Shown here: piece after piece, positions 39,790 through 50,285 of the stretch | Position numbering within the stretch: position 1 is the first letter of the stretch | How the letters are laid out: the number at the start of each line of letters is the position of its first letter | Source of the DNA: Lottia gigantea | Lineage: Eukaryota; Mollusca; Gastropoda; Lottiidae | Direction: 5' to 3' | Length of the DNA: 64,000 nt | Assembly: GCF_000327385.1 (NCBI RefSeq) | Contig: NW_008710211.1 | Span: 1,144,880-1,208,879, forward strand | Translations under genes and position numbers: made by a program | Notes under the pieces: generated by a model | What the model was told of the DNA's origin: nothing | Seen by the model: only the letters and a program-made list of their open reading frames with translations | The model's database searches: none

Positions 39790-39846
39790 CCTCTCACCAT
39801 AGCGATTACCCTCACCATAGCGATTACCCTCACCATAGCGATTACC
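39790..39846 (+). repeat. 18-bp tandem repeat x3
   Basis: Three copies of ACCCTCACCATAGCGATT, the first slightly altered. A minus-strand open frame with GNRYGE repeats is a by-product. Confidence 0.85.
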
Positions 39847-40324
39847 AATTGCGAATAACGAAAGTGGCATGAGTTCCAAATGCAACCCACAAATCAGTTG
39901 TATAACAGTTGAGTTTGAAATTTAGAACCAATATTCTTATTCGCAACTAGTGATCGCTATAATGTGAGTTTCTAGTGAAAATACTACACAGTTTTTCTCA
40001 TAGGGTCATATTTCTTATTTTGTAGAAATTGGCAGCGATTGACAGTAGGATTAGGACTGTATATGGACTGTGGGCAATGATGATGCAAAATATACCAGGG
40101 TATAACAGGTGTGAAATACAGAAGTATATTGATATTTTGGTTTATATGATAACTAGCCTACTATCAGCATTCTGTACTTTTAGTATTTGTAGTTAGAAAT
40201 ACATATGCAGTTGTGGTATTTAAACCTCGTACTTTTTCTGAGATTGATAAAAGTCAAGGGTAAATAGGAAAAGAGCAAACGCTAAATTTAAAGTAGATAC
40301 ATTGTACTGTTCTCTCAATGCAAA

Positions 40325-41100
40325 AACTAAAATGCTATATTTAGAGGAGAGATAGCTTATCATGACCCACTGCAAGTTTTATATTCTATTCCCTCAGCGC
40401 AAAATTATAAAAAAAATTAAAAACTCAAATTCTGAATTTAGAGGTGAGATAGCTTATCATGACCCACTGCAAGTTTTATATTCTATTCTCTCAGCGCAAA
40501 ATTATAAAAAAAATTAAAAACTCAAATTCTGAATTTAGAGGTGAGATAGCTTATCATGACCCACTGCAAGTTTTATATTCTATTCTCTCAGCGCAAAATT
40601 ATAAAAAAAATTAAAAACTCAAATTCTGAATTTAGAGGTGAGATAGCTTATCATGACCCACTGCAAGTTTTATATTCTATTCCCTCAGCGCAAAATTATA
40701 AAAAAAATTAAAAACTCAAATTCTGAATTTAGAGGTGAGATAGCTTATCATGACCCACTGCAAGTTTTATATTCTATTCTCTCAGCGCAAAATTATAAAA
40801 AAAATTAAAAACTCAAATTCTGAATTTAGAGGTGAGATAGCTTATCATGACCCACTGCAAGTTTTTATATTCTATTCTCTCAGCGCAAAATTATAAAAAA
40901 AATTAAAAACTCAAATTCTGAATTTAGAGGAGAGATAGCTTATATTATCCCACTGCAAATTTTATATTCTATTCTCTCAGTGCAAATTTAAAAAAAAATT
41001 AAAAACTAAAATTCTGAATTTAGAGGAGAGATAGCTTATAATAACCCACTGTTCAGGTTTATTCTATACTCTCAGTGCAAAATTATAACAAAATTTAAAA
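40325..41100 (+). repeat. Satellite-like array, 97-bp unit, about 8 copies
   Basis: Starts of GAGGTGAGATAGCTTATCAT at 40441, 40538 and 40635 give a 97-bp period. The unit also holds CCACTGCAAGTTTTATATTC and CTCAGCGCAAAATTATAAAA. Central copies are almost identical while the outer ones (before 40440, after 40920) are diverged, the pattern expected from unequal exchange. It lies inside a tensin intron. Confidence 0.95.
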
Positions 41101-41772
41101 TGCTAAAAATAACCCTCTTGAGTTGAATAATGAGCATCAGTGCTGCTATGAATAACAACACAACACATTCATCAAAACTATCATGGATCTTGATAATGAG
41201 ATCATATAAAGAAAATAAATCATTAAAAAAGAAAGATTTATTCATCAGTACATCAATGTAAAATGAATCCAAACCACATGATGACAAAACAGAACTTCCA
41301 CAGGCTCAAATCAAAACAGAACACTCAAAATATAACCAAAGCACATTAATGGTTATGCTCCTTATGTATATTTGGTTTTTATAGAAAGATTTATCAATAT
41401 TAATTTGTCACTATTATATTGATATTTGCCCCATCAGATATTTTCAATATTAGTAACTCTTGTGATGATATTTTATACAGAGCCCCATCAGATTAACTTT
41501 TTCTAACCAGTAGTGGTGACAGTCTGGAACTGGGGGTACATACAGTTCATTCTGACACAAATACAGAAATACCCTTCTCTCTACCCCCACTTGTGCCATC
41601 ACTGTGACAAACTGTCTAATGAGCAACTGTTTTCAGACTAACTCATGTTTTGAGATGTTGTTTAGAGTCCTATTTAAAATATTTTGTCTCACCTGATGTT
41701 TTGGTGAATTGTTTTTAACAATGTAGAAGTGTTTACAGACCAACTAATGTGTTGATAATTTGTATTTTTCAG

Positions 41773-41817
41773 AGCAATGAAACAATAAACAGAAACTATT
41801 ACAACCCTGTCAGATCT
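41773..41817 (+). CDS. TNS: Tensin shared exon, 15 codons
   Basis: Codes SNETINRNYYNPVRS between TTTTTCAG and TCT|GTAAGT. Phase 0 at both ends, so it can accept any of the three upstream exons (13356, 18844, 37731), or be skipped without frame change. It lies before the PTP-like domain in what is normally a variable linker. Confidence 0.8.
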
Positions 41818-41865
41818 GTAAGTTTCTTTTTTTTATATATTAAGGAGGGGTTTCATTATTTTATA

Positions 41866-42210
41866 TTAAAGATGGGTTCCCTTATTTTCATTTATGAAAA
41901 TGAAATGCTTATACTTATATGAATAGAAAGTAGAGGTGTTCTAATGACTTGAAAAAATACCAGTTTGTCATAATTCAAAATTAACTAAATTCGAAGAGAA
42001 TTACCAGCAGAATTCCAATGAGTGACCGATCAAGAAAGGTCAAAAAGTCTATTTTTGCTTATCCAGACATTTATGAGTGGTTAAAACTGTTAATTGTATG
42101 CAATAAGAACATAATGATATGATTAAGAATACATGATAAATGATTAGAAACACCAATTAATCAAATAGTTTGCTTAATTTTACTTTAAAAAATAAGGAAA
42201 CCCATCATAA
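41866..42210 (+). mobile_element. TTAA-flanked MITE, family 1
   Basis: Left end TTAA-AGATGGGTTCCCTTATTTTC is intact. The right end AATAAGGAAACCCATC has lost the TTAA. It shows that the inverted ends are about 18-20 bp (AGATGGGTTCCCTTATTTT). Confidence 0.8.
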
Positions 42211-43256
42211 AATCAGCAGATTATCCTGCTGCTAAAAATGTTTTGATAATTTTTGTGTTCTTGTCATGGCACCTTTCTCTCTTGGCCATGCTTTGCTTTG
42301 CAATACAATATTCTCCTTTAGCTTTATATCTGTGCAAACAGGAGTTTTTTCACTGCTTTCTGTGGAAGTGGGATAGTTAATATTTCCATGGTAACTATTT
42401 TGGACAATCGATCAAGTGTTCGAATCCGATGGCCTGTTGCTTTTGAAATATACTATTCTTTCACTGAGTTAGAGCACTGCTTTTCTTACAAGTTGGTAGC
42501 AAATTTGGATTTTAGGTAGAAGATTAGGTCACTGTTTTCAAAGCAAAATTAAAATACATTTGATTGCAATGCTACAGGTGTATTCTACATGTCTTAATAA
42601 TGTTTCTTTTTTCAAGGCTTGAAATTAACAAATAGCCTTCCTTTTGAAATAGAGTTTTGATTTTTGAAAGCAACAAAAAAGACATGTTTCTGTTATTTTT
42701 ACCTGAAGTTTAAATACATTAACTAAAAAAAGTTGCATTCTGATCCCAAAATAGAAAGTTTCATTTAACATTTTAACATTTAATTTGATACTGGGGTATT
42801 TTAAAACTTGTTTAAACTTTTTCTTAATTTAAGTTGAATGCACCTGTTTTGTACAATTATTTTTATGTTTTTAAATTATTTCTGAATTTTATTGCTGAAA
42901 GTTTAAACTCTGTTTATTCTCCATTTTGATAAGATTTAAAAAAAAAAAACTTTCTGCAAAATTTTACAAAATTTATTTGTTTTAATGGGCATTGTTTTTC
43001 GATATGGTTTCTTCTTATCAGTAATGCAGGTCATTGCAGGTTGGAGATGTTGACATAAAGGAACCTTAGTTTTTGAGGAGGATTATGGATATTGCTAGGT
43101 TCTATTCTAATCCATTTCATGATCCCAATCAGGAGCAAAAAAAGTATCATAGGATGATGATTGGTAATATCTTGTTTGATGATGAATATTCATTATGTTT
43201 ATTGTAACTTTGCTGCAATTCAAGGAAGTAGTAGTTTATCCATGATGATAATGGAT

Positions 43257-43503
43257 AAACTAGAATCATTATATTCCTGATGATGGTGTGAGAACCACAT
43301 TGAAACGTTTAAAGTAATAAATATACCAGAAGTATCTATCCATAATAATTTATATAGACACAGCTTTATGAAACAACAATCACTGGTTAAAGTTTTATGC
43401 AACGTTTCGACGTGCACATGTGCCTGAGGACGACGGGGGAAACACGTCGAAACGTTGCATAAAACTGTAACCAGTGATTGTTGTTCCATAAAACTTTGCC
43501 TAT
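43257..43503. mobile_element. Palindromic repeat, probably a Penelope-like element remnant
   Basis: Arms of about 58 bp, 43356-43413 and 43445-43503, are inverted copies: CAATCACTGGTTAAAGTTTT then ATGCAACGTTTCGACGTG against CACGTCGAAACGTTGCATAA then AACTGTAACCAGTGATTG. The centre reads CCTGAGGACGACGGGGGAAA. Adjacent at 43277-43306 is CTGATGATGGTGTGAGAACC, then ACATTGAAAC. The CTGANGA-stem-GAAACGTT pattern is, as I recall, typical of Penelope-like element ends. A related minus-strand copy is at 49745-49862. Confidence 0.55.
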
Positions 43504-44737
43504 ATATCAGACTCATAATTGCTAAATGCCATTCAAAGACTTCATCCATAATAATTGTGCTCATATTTATCTAATATATTGAACTTCTAAGACCTAATAT
43601 CATTCATAGCTGTGATTAAAAATAATCATTTTGAAAATTCTTTAACATTTTCGAGTCAAGGTTAAAACTAATATTCCTGATGAAGCCACACACCACCTGC
43701 CCTGGTTATTTTTATAACTTCATCTTTTTATGATTACCCTGTCAGGTCCAATATTACGCGATAATTACTTTTTCTCCAGTTAAATAAAAAAGCTGAATTG
43801 TTTTTCTAGGGGTATTTTTGACAGCGACTTGGCAAGGTGTTTGATAAGAGGATGAATCATGACCCTAACTAGGTCATCGACTAGGGTTATTAAAAGATGT
43901 AGAGTAGTTTTAATGGTTTTTCTTGACTGATTAACTCAGAATGTTGTTATTACCTGAGTCTCGACAAGAAAACTCACATACACCTCTCACAGATTAAAAC
44001 TATGGATGGGATAACTTGGACAGTCGTTAAAATAATTGATGCAAAACATTTGCTAAATAGGGTTTAAAGTGATTCAAAAATGATTTCGCTGAATAAAATA
44101 AGTCATTCAAGTTCATCCTTTATTTCAATTTTATCAGTCTTTATTGGATAACATATGGTTGTAGAAACTAATACACCAATACACCTATATCATTAAACTG
44201 TGTTACAATATTGGATATTTTCTCTGTAGTTTTTTCATAAGAAACTTAGAGTTTCATAATGTTAATCATACAGATGATTGTTAATATTCTTTGTTTGAAT
44301 GCATAGTTTCTTTCTTTAGTGCAAAATATCTTTATATTAGTACAATTAGACCATAGGGCCACATTTTTGATTTTTCGTCTGCAAGTTAAAGCACTGTGTA
44401 AGGAAAAGGTTGTAGGTGAATCCCCAGTCTAGCCTTCTTCCTACTCCAAACTTGTTAAAGCAGTTGGCCACCCATCACTGTTGATAGAAACATTGCTTTT
44501 AGAGGCTACTTATGGAAAGAGTTGAAATAAAGTTCTTGTATCTGAAGCTATTCTTAAGGGTATCGAAATTGATATTATGCTGCCAACAAGTGTTTCAGAC
44601 ACTGGATTCCCACCAGGACACCTAGTTCTGGAAATATGGGTCAACTCTCTTTAAATTAACACCGGACATATAATTGAACTAACTGAAGAAACCCCAGTTT
44701 TACTGATTTATTGATATTTTTTATTTGTTTATTTCAG

Positions 44738-44799
44738 CCTCCAGTCAATTCGGCAGGCTCACGAGGTATCATGTCCAGTTTACGAGATATGATCACCAG
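44738..44799 (+). CDS. TNS: Tensin exon, linker before the phosphatase domain
   Basis: 62 nt between TATTTCAG and CAG|GTAAGG. Codes PPVNSAGSRGIMSSLRDMIT and ends with AG of a split Arg codon completed by the next exon. Low-complexity Ser/Gly start, then a short amphipathic stretch. Confidence 0.85.
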
Positions 44800-46199
44800 G
44801 TAAGGGAAACAACTCTTACTTATAAATTTTAACATAGCTTGTTAGTAGAAGAGTAAATATTTATTTATATAACATATGACATAATCTGGATTGGCTTTGG
44901 TAATGAATGTAGGAAAACTGTGTTTCCTATTGAGTGATGTTTTTCATTTTTTGTCACATGATTGTGATAATGGGGAAATATGGCTATCATTAAATACAAA
45001 GATATGTTGCAGAGCGCTATCAGAATTTTTATGGGGGGAAATTTTGGCCCAGATGTTGAAGTTTACAGGTGCTTGTTATAGTAATTATAGTCAATATTAG
45101 TATTGATATTACCTGTATAGGGTATATGTTGTAACAATAGTAGTACAGTAGAAACATGTACACATGTAACCTTAGACCTTCTTACCACATTACCACATTA
45201 CCACAACTTTCTTCAGTTCTTTAGTATTGATTTTAGAGCATTAGGTACATTTACTAGTGTTAACTCTATGGGTAGGGGTGGTTGAAAGATCAGATTTTAT
45301 AAACTTAGCAACGTGGCAATGAAGGAAGACAAATTGGCAGATCCTCAACATCTATTCGCGGTATTTTCGATGGGAAAAAAAACTCAAAATTTATTTCATT
45401 GTGTATAGTGCGCACCCCTTCTGTAAGGGGGTAAAAAAAACTGCGTTATACACGGAAACATACAGTAGTTACTATTCAACGGAAGGCACTGGAATTATGA
45501 CTAGGACAGATTTGAATTGTTTAAGAGTTAATTCATTAAACGAATATTTTGAAATTAGGTATTTTAAAACAAAATTGTTTGCATGTAATTTTGATAATTG
45601 ATCATCCAATAAGTTTTGGCCTAAATCTTCAATTAAAAGGGAAACCCTGAACATTTTAAAACCAGCCTTGTTTGAAATCTTTTGAAGATCTTGGTCAATG
45701 ACAGATAAATTAATTCTGAACAATTTAATTATAATAATATTGATGATAGAGACTATTACAGTATCCTATTTCATCTTAAATTATCTGTTATATTGTTATT
45801 ACATTGTCTTGTTGATAAAATTATCAAAGATGATTACACAAATAAATAAACAACAGAGCTTCAGGCATATACATTCAATTACTTTTCAATATTCTATCAA
45901 AATACCTCAAGGCAGATTTTAAACAATCGTTTTTTTGGTCTACTTGAACTTCAAAAATATTTTGTGTCTTAGAATTAAATAAAGTTTTGAGTTAACACTA
46001 CTTTACAATATTAACACCACAATAGTTGTAAACAATACTTTAACCCTGTGCCAGCACCTCATATTGAACAGTAACTTGTTACTTTCACCCACCCTAATCA
46101 CTAACAGGGACTTTGGTTGACGTAGCAACGGCTAGAATCTCTGAGAATTTGATTTGACCTGATTTCTCCATTGATTGAAAAGTTGACAGTTGTCCATGT

Positions 46200-46405
46200 G
46201 CTCTTTTCTAATACAAATGGTTCCTCTAGTTGCTAATATCAATTGTTGTCACAGGCACAATAGAATTGAATCAACGCAAACGTTCTGAAAAATGCCAGAA
46301 AAATGGTTTCTCTCGTTGCTAGTGTATATTGCTGTCAACTGCTACAGATCCGATAACATGTTTTCACAGGCACAATGGAATTGAATCAACACAAACATTC
46401 TGATG
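46200..46405 (+). repeat. Direct duplication about 105 bp apart, x2
   Basis: TCACAGGCACAATAGAATTG followed by AATCAACGCAAACGTTCTGA near 46250 recurs near 46364 with few changes. The preceding GGTTTCTCTCGTTGCTAGTG block is also paired with an earlier, more altered copy. Confidence 0.7.
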
Positions 46406-47303
46406 CCAAGCCTAGTACTTGTGGGTGTCTGCCAGTTACTAGGTCTCAGTCCTTTACGGCCAGATATATCCCGGTCTAAGACTAGTTCAATAAATTGTGT
46501 AATATTCTAATTGTAGCACGTCACTTCTGCTAGAAAACTCTAGTGACAAAAAAAAGAAAAAAACATCAAGTAAAGTGGTTCCTTATTTCGTAACTAAAAA
46601 ACAAATACAGGTCACCAATAAGGCAGCAAGTCCAAGGGGAACAAGGTAGTTGCTTGTGAATTCGGTTCCAGTTATGTTAAGTTTAGAAAACGACCCCAAC
46701 CCCCTTTTTTCTTGTTTATATTTCTTGCATTGTTCAATTAAATTGTTCATACTAATTGATTTTCACACCACAACCAGTGCTTACAGGTTTGGGCTAGACT
46801 CTTGATACTTATCAACTAACCTATCAATTCGAGGGAGGTAATGGGGATAGGTTGAGTGGTGGGTTCTTAAAGGCACATTCCGCTTTTTTGTGGGTCAAAT
46901 TTTTGTGTCTTTTAACGTATCTGAAGGTTTTAACTTAAAAAGTCCAGCCTTTAACTTTTTAACGCCAAACTTAAAATCAGCAATGTTCAAAAATAAAGAT
47001 TAGAAAATGATGTTAAGAAAAAACAATTCCTTTTTAAATTTGATTGAAATTGATTGTGTGCATTAATTTACGAAGATGACAGGAGATGATGAGGCAATTT
47101 AATTAAATGAATCCTTTGTTGTCTGGAGCATTACTAATTAAATGAACACATTGTTTGATAGAATAGTAATGAATTCTATCAAGGGGGTTAATGGGCCGTG
47201 AAGTGTTTCGATTGATCTTGAGTCTTTAATCTCCATGAACTATAAAATATCAATCAAATGATTCAGCCCTTTATTCTGTTATTATTTACCTCTTGTTTAA
47301 AAT

Positions 47304-47544
47304 CAGTGGTTACCAACCTTTTTCAGCCTTCACACCCCTTGAGTAATCAGCTGGACCTTTACCACCCCAAAAATTTGTTTCATCCACATTTCCAGCATGT
47401 GATGATGTGAGGTAAACTTTCAATTCAAAATAAATTCTTCTCCTACACCAGTTGGCCACACCCCTGACACCCTAGTACCACACCCCCGACACCCTAGTAC
47501 CATACCCCCAGGGGGGTGAAATCTCCCCAGGTTGGGAACCAGGG
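47304..47544 (-). mobile_element. hAT-like MITE, second copy of the 6578 family
   Basis: CAGTGGTTACCAACCTTTTT at the left and GGTTGGGAACCAGGG at the right. Internally CACACCCCTGACACCCTAGT is partly duplicated. Reverse orientation relative to 6578-6787. The target duplication is not clear. Confidence 0.75.
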
Positions 47545-48241
47545 TTTTAAAGGTATACTACCTCTGAGGATGACCAAAAAATTGAAATTTTTAACCTGAA
47601 TTAAAATGAGTTTTTGTTCGTTACGGTGTCATAACTATACGCAAGAATCCCTCTTCAATCCAATCAATACATAAAACTTTATAATAATCCATTAAAATAA
47701 GTAATTTTGAAACATGGAAGTGTGTAATATTTAGTTTAATGGATATATTGTGTTATAGGGAGATTCTATTCTTTAGTCATGGAGCCTGGTAAGTTCAACT
47801 GATGAATATATACTCTTATTGACCAAGTTTGAGACTTTAAATTTCTCTAAAAATGGCAAATATTTAAAAATATTTCTATAAAAACCTACAAGAAAGGCCA
47901 TGAAACATAAAGTTATTGGGCTTACTTCTAACATCAATGAAATATTCAAAATAATGTTGCAATACAACCTTAAGTCTGCAGATTTGTGTTTAATATTCTT
48001 CAAGATATTTTGGAATGATTCCTGCGACTCCATGCTTCAGTTAAATTGATCTTTCCTTTTGTTCAGTGTTTTTTATCAAATTTACTCTATCTTCTCTTAA
48101 TTTTGTTTGAAGAACAGAATTTTGTTGTATTGTTGAGTTGTATTATTACTTACTAATATGAATTTGAGTTAATCTTGGAAGATTTTTTTGAAGAAGTTGG
48201 CAAATAACGTACTTAGAAATCATTACAACATAGAGCCATGC

Positions 48242-48546
48242 TTAAAGATGACTTTCCTTATTTTTTAGTGTCAAATTTAGCAAACTATTTGATTAATTTG
48301 TGTTTCTGATGAATATCCATGTATGTACAGTCTGGATAAACAAAAAAATACTTTTTGACCTTTTTTGATCGGTCACTCATTGAAATTCTGCCGGTAATTC
48401 TCTCCTAAATTAGCTAATTATGAATTAATTATGGACATGTGAGACAAACTGGAATTTTTCTAAGTCATTAGAACACCTCTATTTTCTGTTCATATAAGTA
48501 TTAGTATTTTCATTTTTATAAATAAATATAAGGGAACCCATCTTTA
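48242..48546 (-). mobile_element. TTAA-flanked MITE, family 1, complete reversed copy
   Basis: TTAA-AGATGACTTTCCTTATTTTT on the left and AAGGGAACCCATCT-TTAA on the right, both TTAA present. Lies about 245 bp before the exon at 48791. Confidence 0.85.
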
Positions 48547-48790
48547 ATGTCTTCTGGTGTCCTATATATGCAAGATTATTTTCAACTGGGAAACGCGCAG
48601 TTTTTGTTAAAGAGGCAGAGCATACCCAATCTTTCTTAAACACCTGATGCCATTCTTTGAAAACCCTTTCGATTTAATTTTGCTATATTTATTTCATGTG
48701 GCTATATTGATACAAATGTAGATCCTACTTCATTATTTTGGTTTAAATGTTGATAACAAAGTTTTAATTTGTATCTTTGTATATTTCCAG

Positions 48791-48858
48791 GACAGCAGAG
48801 CCTCCTGGTGAGGACCAGATGGTTCTAGATGTCACCTATATTACAGAGAGGATCATTT
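48791..48858 (+). CDS. TNS: Tensin exon, start of PTEN-like domain
   Basis: 68 nt after TATATTTCCAG, donor ATCATTT|GTAAGT. Reads TAEPPGEDQMVLDVTYITER then II. The LDVTYITERII segment matches the conserved opening of the tensin phosphatase-like domain (LDLVYITERIIA in vertebrates). One base is carried over at each end. Confidence 0.95.
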
Positions 48859-49444
48859 GTAAGTAAAAACTTTATTTAAAAAAACTATCCTGACAAAATG
48901 TTGACACCAGCCAATTTTAAAGTCTTTAGATGTTAAACCAAACCCCTGTTCCTCTGCCCTGGAAATGTTGATAGCTATTTCTTATTGATACAAGCTTGCA
49001 GAATGTCATACCGAATTCTATATTTTGTGTCTATGTCTTTTGTATTTTATAAGTATTTTTACGTTTTGTATAATAAAAGTATTTTGTATATTTTGTATAA
49101 TAGAAGTAATTTGTATATATTGTATTGTGTTTTGTATATTATAAGTAATAAGTATTTTATAGCATTGTGTTTTGTATAATAGAAGTATTTTCTAAGTATT
49201 TTGTAGCTATTTGATTTTATAATATAAGTATTTTGTATATTTTGTAGATATGTGTTTTGTATTTTATAAGTATTTTGTAGCTATGTGTTTTTTTAATATA
49301 AATATTTTGTATATTTTGTAGCTATGTGTTTTTTTAATATAAATATTTTGTATATTTTGTAGCTATGTGTTTTTCTAATATAAGTATTTTGTATATTTTG
49401 TAGCTATGTGTTTTTTTAATATAAGTATTTTGTATATTTTGTAG
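48859..49444 (+). repeat. Tensin intron almost filled by an AT-rich minisatellite carrying splice acceptors
   Basis: From about 49030 on, the intron consists of TTTTGTATATTTTGTAG-type repeats. In the last 240 bp the unit is 41 bp and includes TTTTGTAGCTATGTGTTTT, which is the real acceptor plus the first 11 bases of the next exon. TAG ends fall at 49206, 49247, 49280, 49321, 49362 and 49403, with the real one at 49444; the steps are 41, 33, 41, 41, 41 and 41. Confidence 0.95.
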
Positions 49445-49542
49445 CTATGTGTTTTGTATCAGAAGGAAATGATCTAACATACAGATACAATCTAAAAGAC
49501 GTAACGAAGATGTTAAGAACCAAACATCAAGATAACTATTAT
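49445..49542 (+). CDS. TNS: Tensin exon, PTEN-like domain part 2
   Basis: 98 nt. After completing a Ser codon it reads MCFVSEGNDLTYRYNLKDVT then KMLRTKHQDNYY, matching tensin NLREVAQMLKSKHGGNYL. Donor TAT|GTAAGT, phase 0. Several near-identical decoy acceptors precede it. The last one is chosen because only it leads into an open frame: using an earlier copy would read MCFF... to a TAG within about a dozen codons. Confidence 0.95.
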
Positions 49543-50046
49543 GTAAGTAACTATTCCTTAGAGTAAATATGTTTACATTCAATACTCTTAATTTTGAGGG
49601 TCTTTAATAGATATTAAGACTAAGTTTTTGAGATTGATCCTTCTACTAACTGATGTGTATTATTGATGTTCACAAGTTACTGCTCTGAATATATTCATTC
49701 ATTTTCTCAGCAAGATTGTCTTTATAAGATTTGAATGACATATAGAAGCGAGGAGCACATATAACAAGACAATATTATGGAATATAAACACTTCTTTAAT
49801 AAGGTTGGGCACATAACGTTTCAACACAATATACACGTGTCGTCATCAGATGTAATATTTTCTTGTGTTTTGTTAGAAAGATTGTCTTTGTTGCACTTTC
49901 TTTGTATTCTTTACATGGTGGAGAAAAGTAGGACGTAAAACTCCCTTCATTTCATTTCATTTCGTATCCTTTGCTTTTTCTAAAATGTGCAAAAAAGTAA
50001 GTCGTAAATCTCCCTTGTATTTTAAAAGTTTTTTTTTCCATTGTAG
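49543..50046 (+). other. Tensin intron
   Basis: Holds a minus-strand Penelope-like remnant (49745-49862) and SINE-tail-like AAAAGTAGGACGTAAAACTC at 49925-49965. Pyrimidine-rich acceptor TTTTTTTTTCCATTGTAG. Confidence 0.85.
49745..49862 (-). mobile_element. Penelope-like element remnant with hammerhead-like motif
   Basis: On the minus strand reads CTGATGACGACACGTGTATA then TTGTGTTGAAACGTT (49849 down to about 49815). The plus-strand left part GCGAGGAGCACATATAACAA resembles GTGGGGAGCACATATTACTA near 57590 and AGTGGGGAGCACAGATAGCA near 58000, so it is a dispersed family. Confidence 0.5.
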
Positions 50047-50285
50047 ATTATCAATGTATCTGATAAAAGAGGTGACCTCACAAAATTAAATCCACATGTA
50101 AAAGAATATGGCTGGCCTGAACACCTGGCGCCACCATTGGAACGATTATGTAGTATTTGTAAATCCATGGATTCGTGGTTGAACTCTGACCCCCAGCATG
50201 TGGTCATCATCCATTGTAAAGGCGGGAAAAGCAGAATTGCTAATGTTATCGCAGCATATATGCATTACAGTAGTATTTGTGCAAG
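50047..50285 (+). CDS. TNS: Tensin exon with WPE loop and catalytic P-loop
   Basis: 239 nt, the core of the PTEN-like domain. It reads from IINVSDKRGDLTKLNPHVKE through YGWPEHLAPPLERLCSICKS and MDSWLNSDPQHVVIIHCKGG to KSRIANVIAAYMHYSSICA. The P-loop HCKGGKSR has Cys (50215-50217) and Arg at the HC-x5-R positions. Vertebrate TNS1 has Asn instead of this Cys, while TNS3 keeps it. The usual WPD acid is Glu (WPE), also seen in TNS2. PTEN has HCKAGKGRTG here, so the Gly before Arg and the TG after it are replaced (SRIAN). A phosphatase-like fold is certain; catalysis is doubtful. Donor CAAG|GTAGGT, splitting a Ser codon. Confidence 0.97.

Larger units (their letters stand above)
37902..41772 (+). 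other. Intron after the short-form first exon
   Basis: Donor GTAATG, acceptor TTGTATTTTTCAG. Holds a 204-bp direct duplication (about 37963-38285), a hAT-like MITE (39060-39216), an 18-bp repeat (39790-39846) and the 97-bp satellite array (40325-41100). Confidence 0.85.
41818..44737 (+). other. Tensin intron
   Basis: Contains a TTAA MITE copy (41866-42210) and the palindromic Penelope-like remnant (43257-43503). A pol III box-like sequence (GTTCGAATCCGATGG near 42418) and a degraded tRNA-SINE-like piece near 44375-44470 are also present. Confidence 0.85.
44800..48790 (+). other. Tensin intron
   Basis: Contains a duplicated segment of about 105 bp (46200-46405), a hAT-like MITE (47304-47544) and a reversed TTAA MITE (48242-48546). 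The stretch around 45405-45470 has a TATAGTGCGCACC and GCGTTATACACGG pair that may be one more small inverted-repeat element. Confidence 0.85.

Noticed and set aside
39664-39885. Minus-strand frame with GNRYGE repeats
   Set aside because: Produced by the 18-bp tandem repeat; no support for coding.
43220-43564. 114-codon minus-strand open frame
   Set aside because: It runs through the palindromic repeat; the peptide mirrors itself where the arms are and matches no family I know.
45401-45922. Overlapping open frames of 66-83 codons on both strands
   Set aside because: AT-rich intron, no splice signals or recognisable peptide; consistent with chance.
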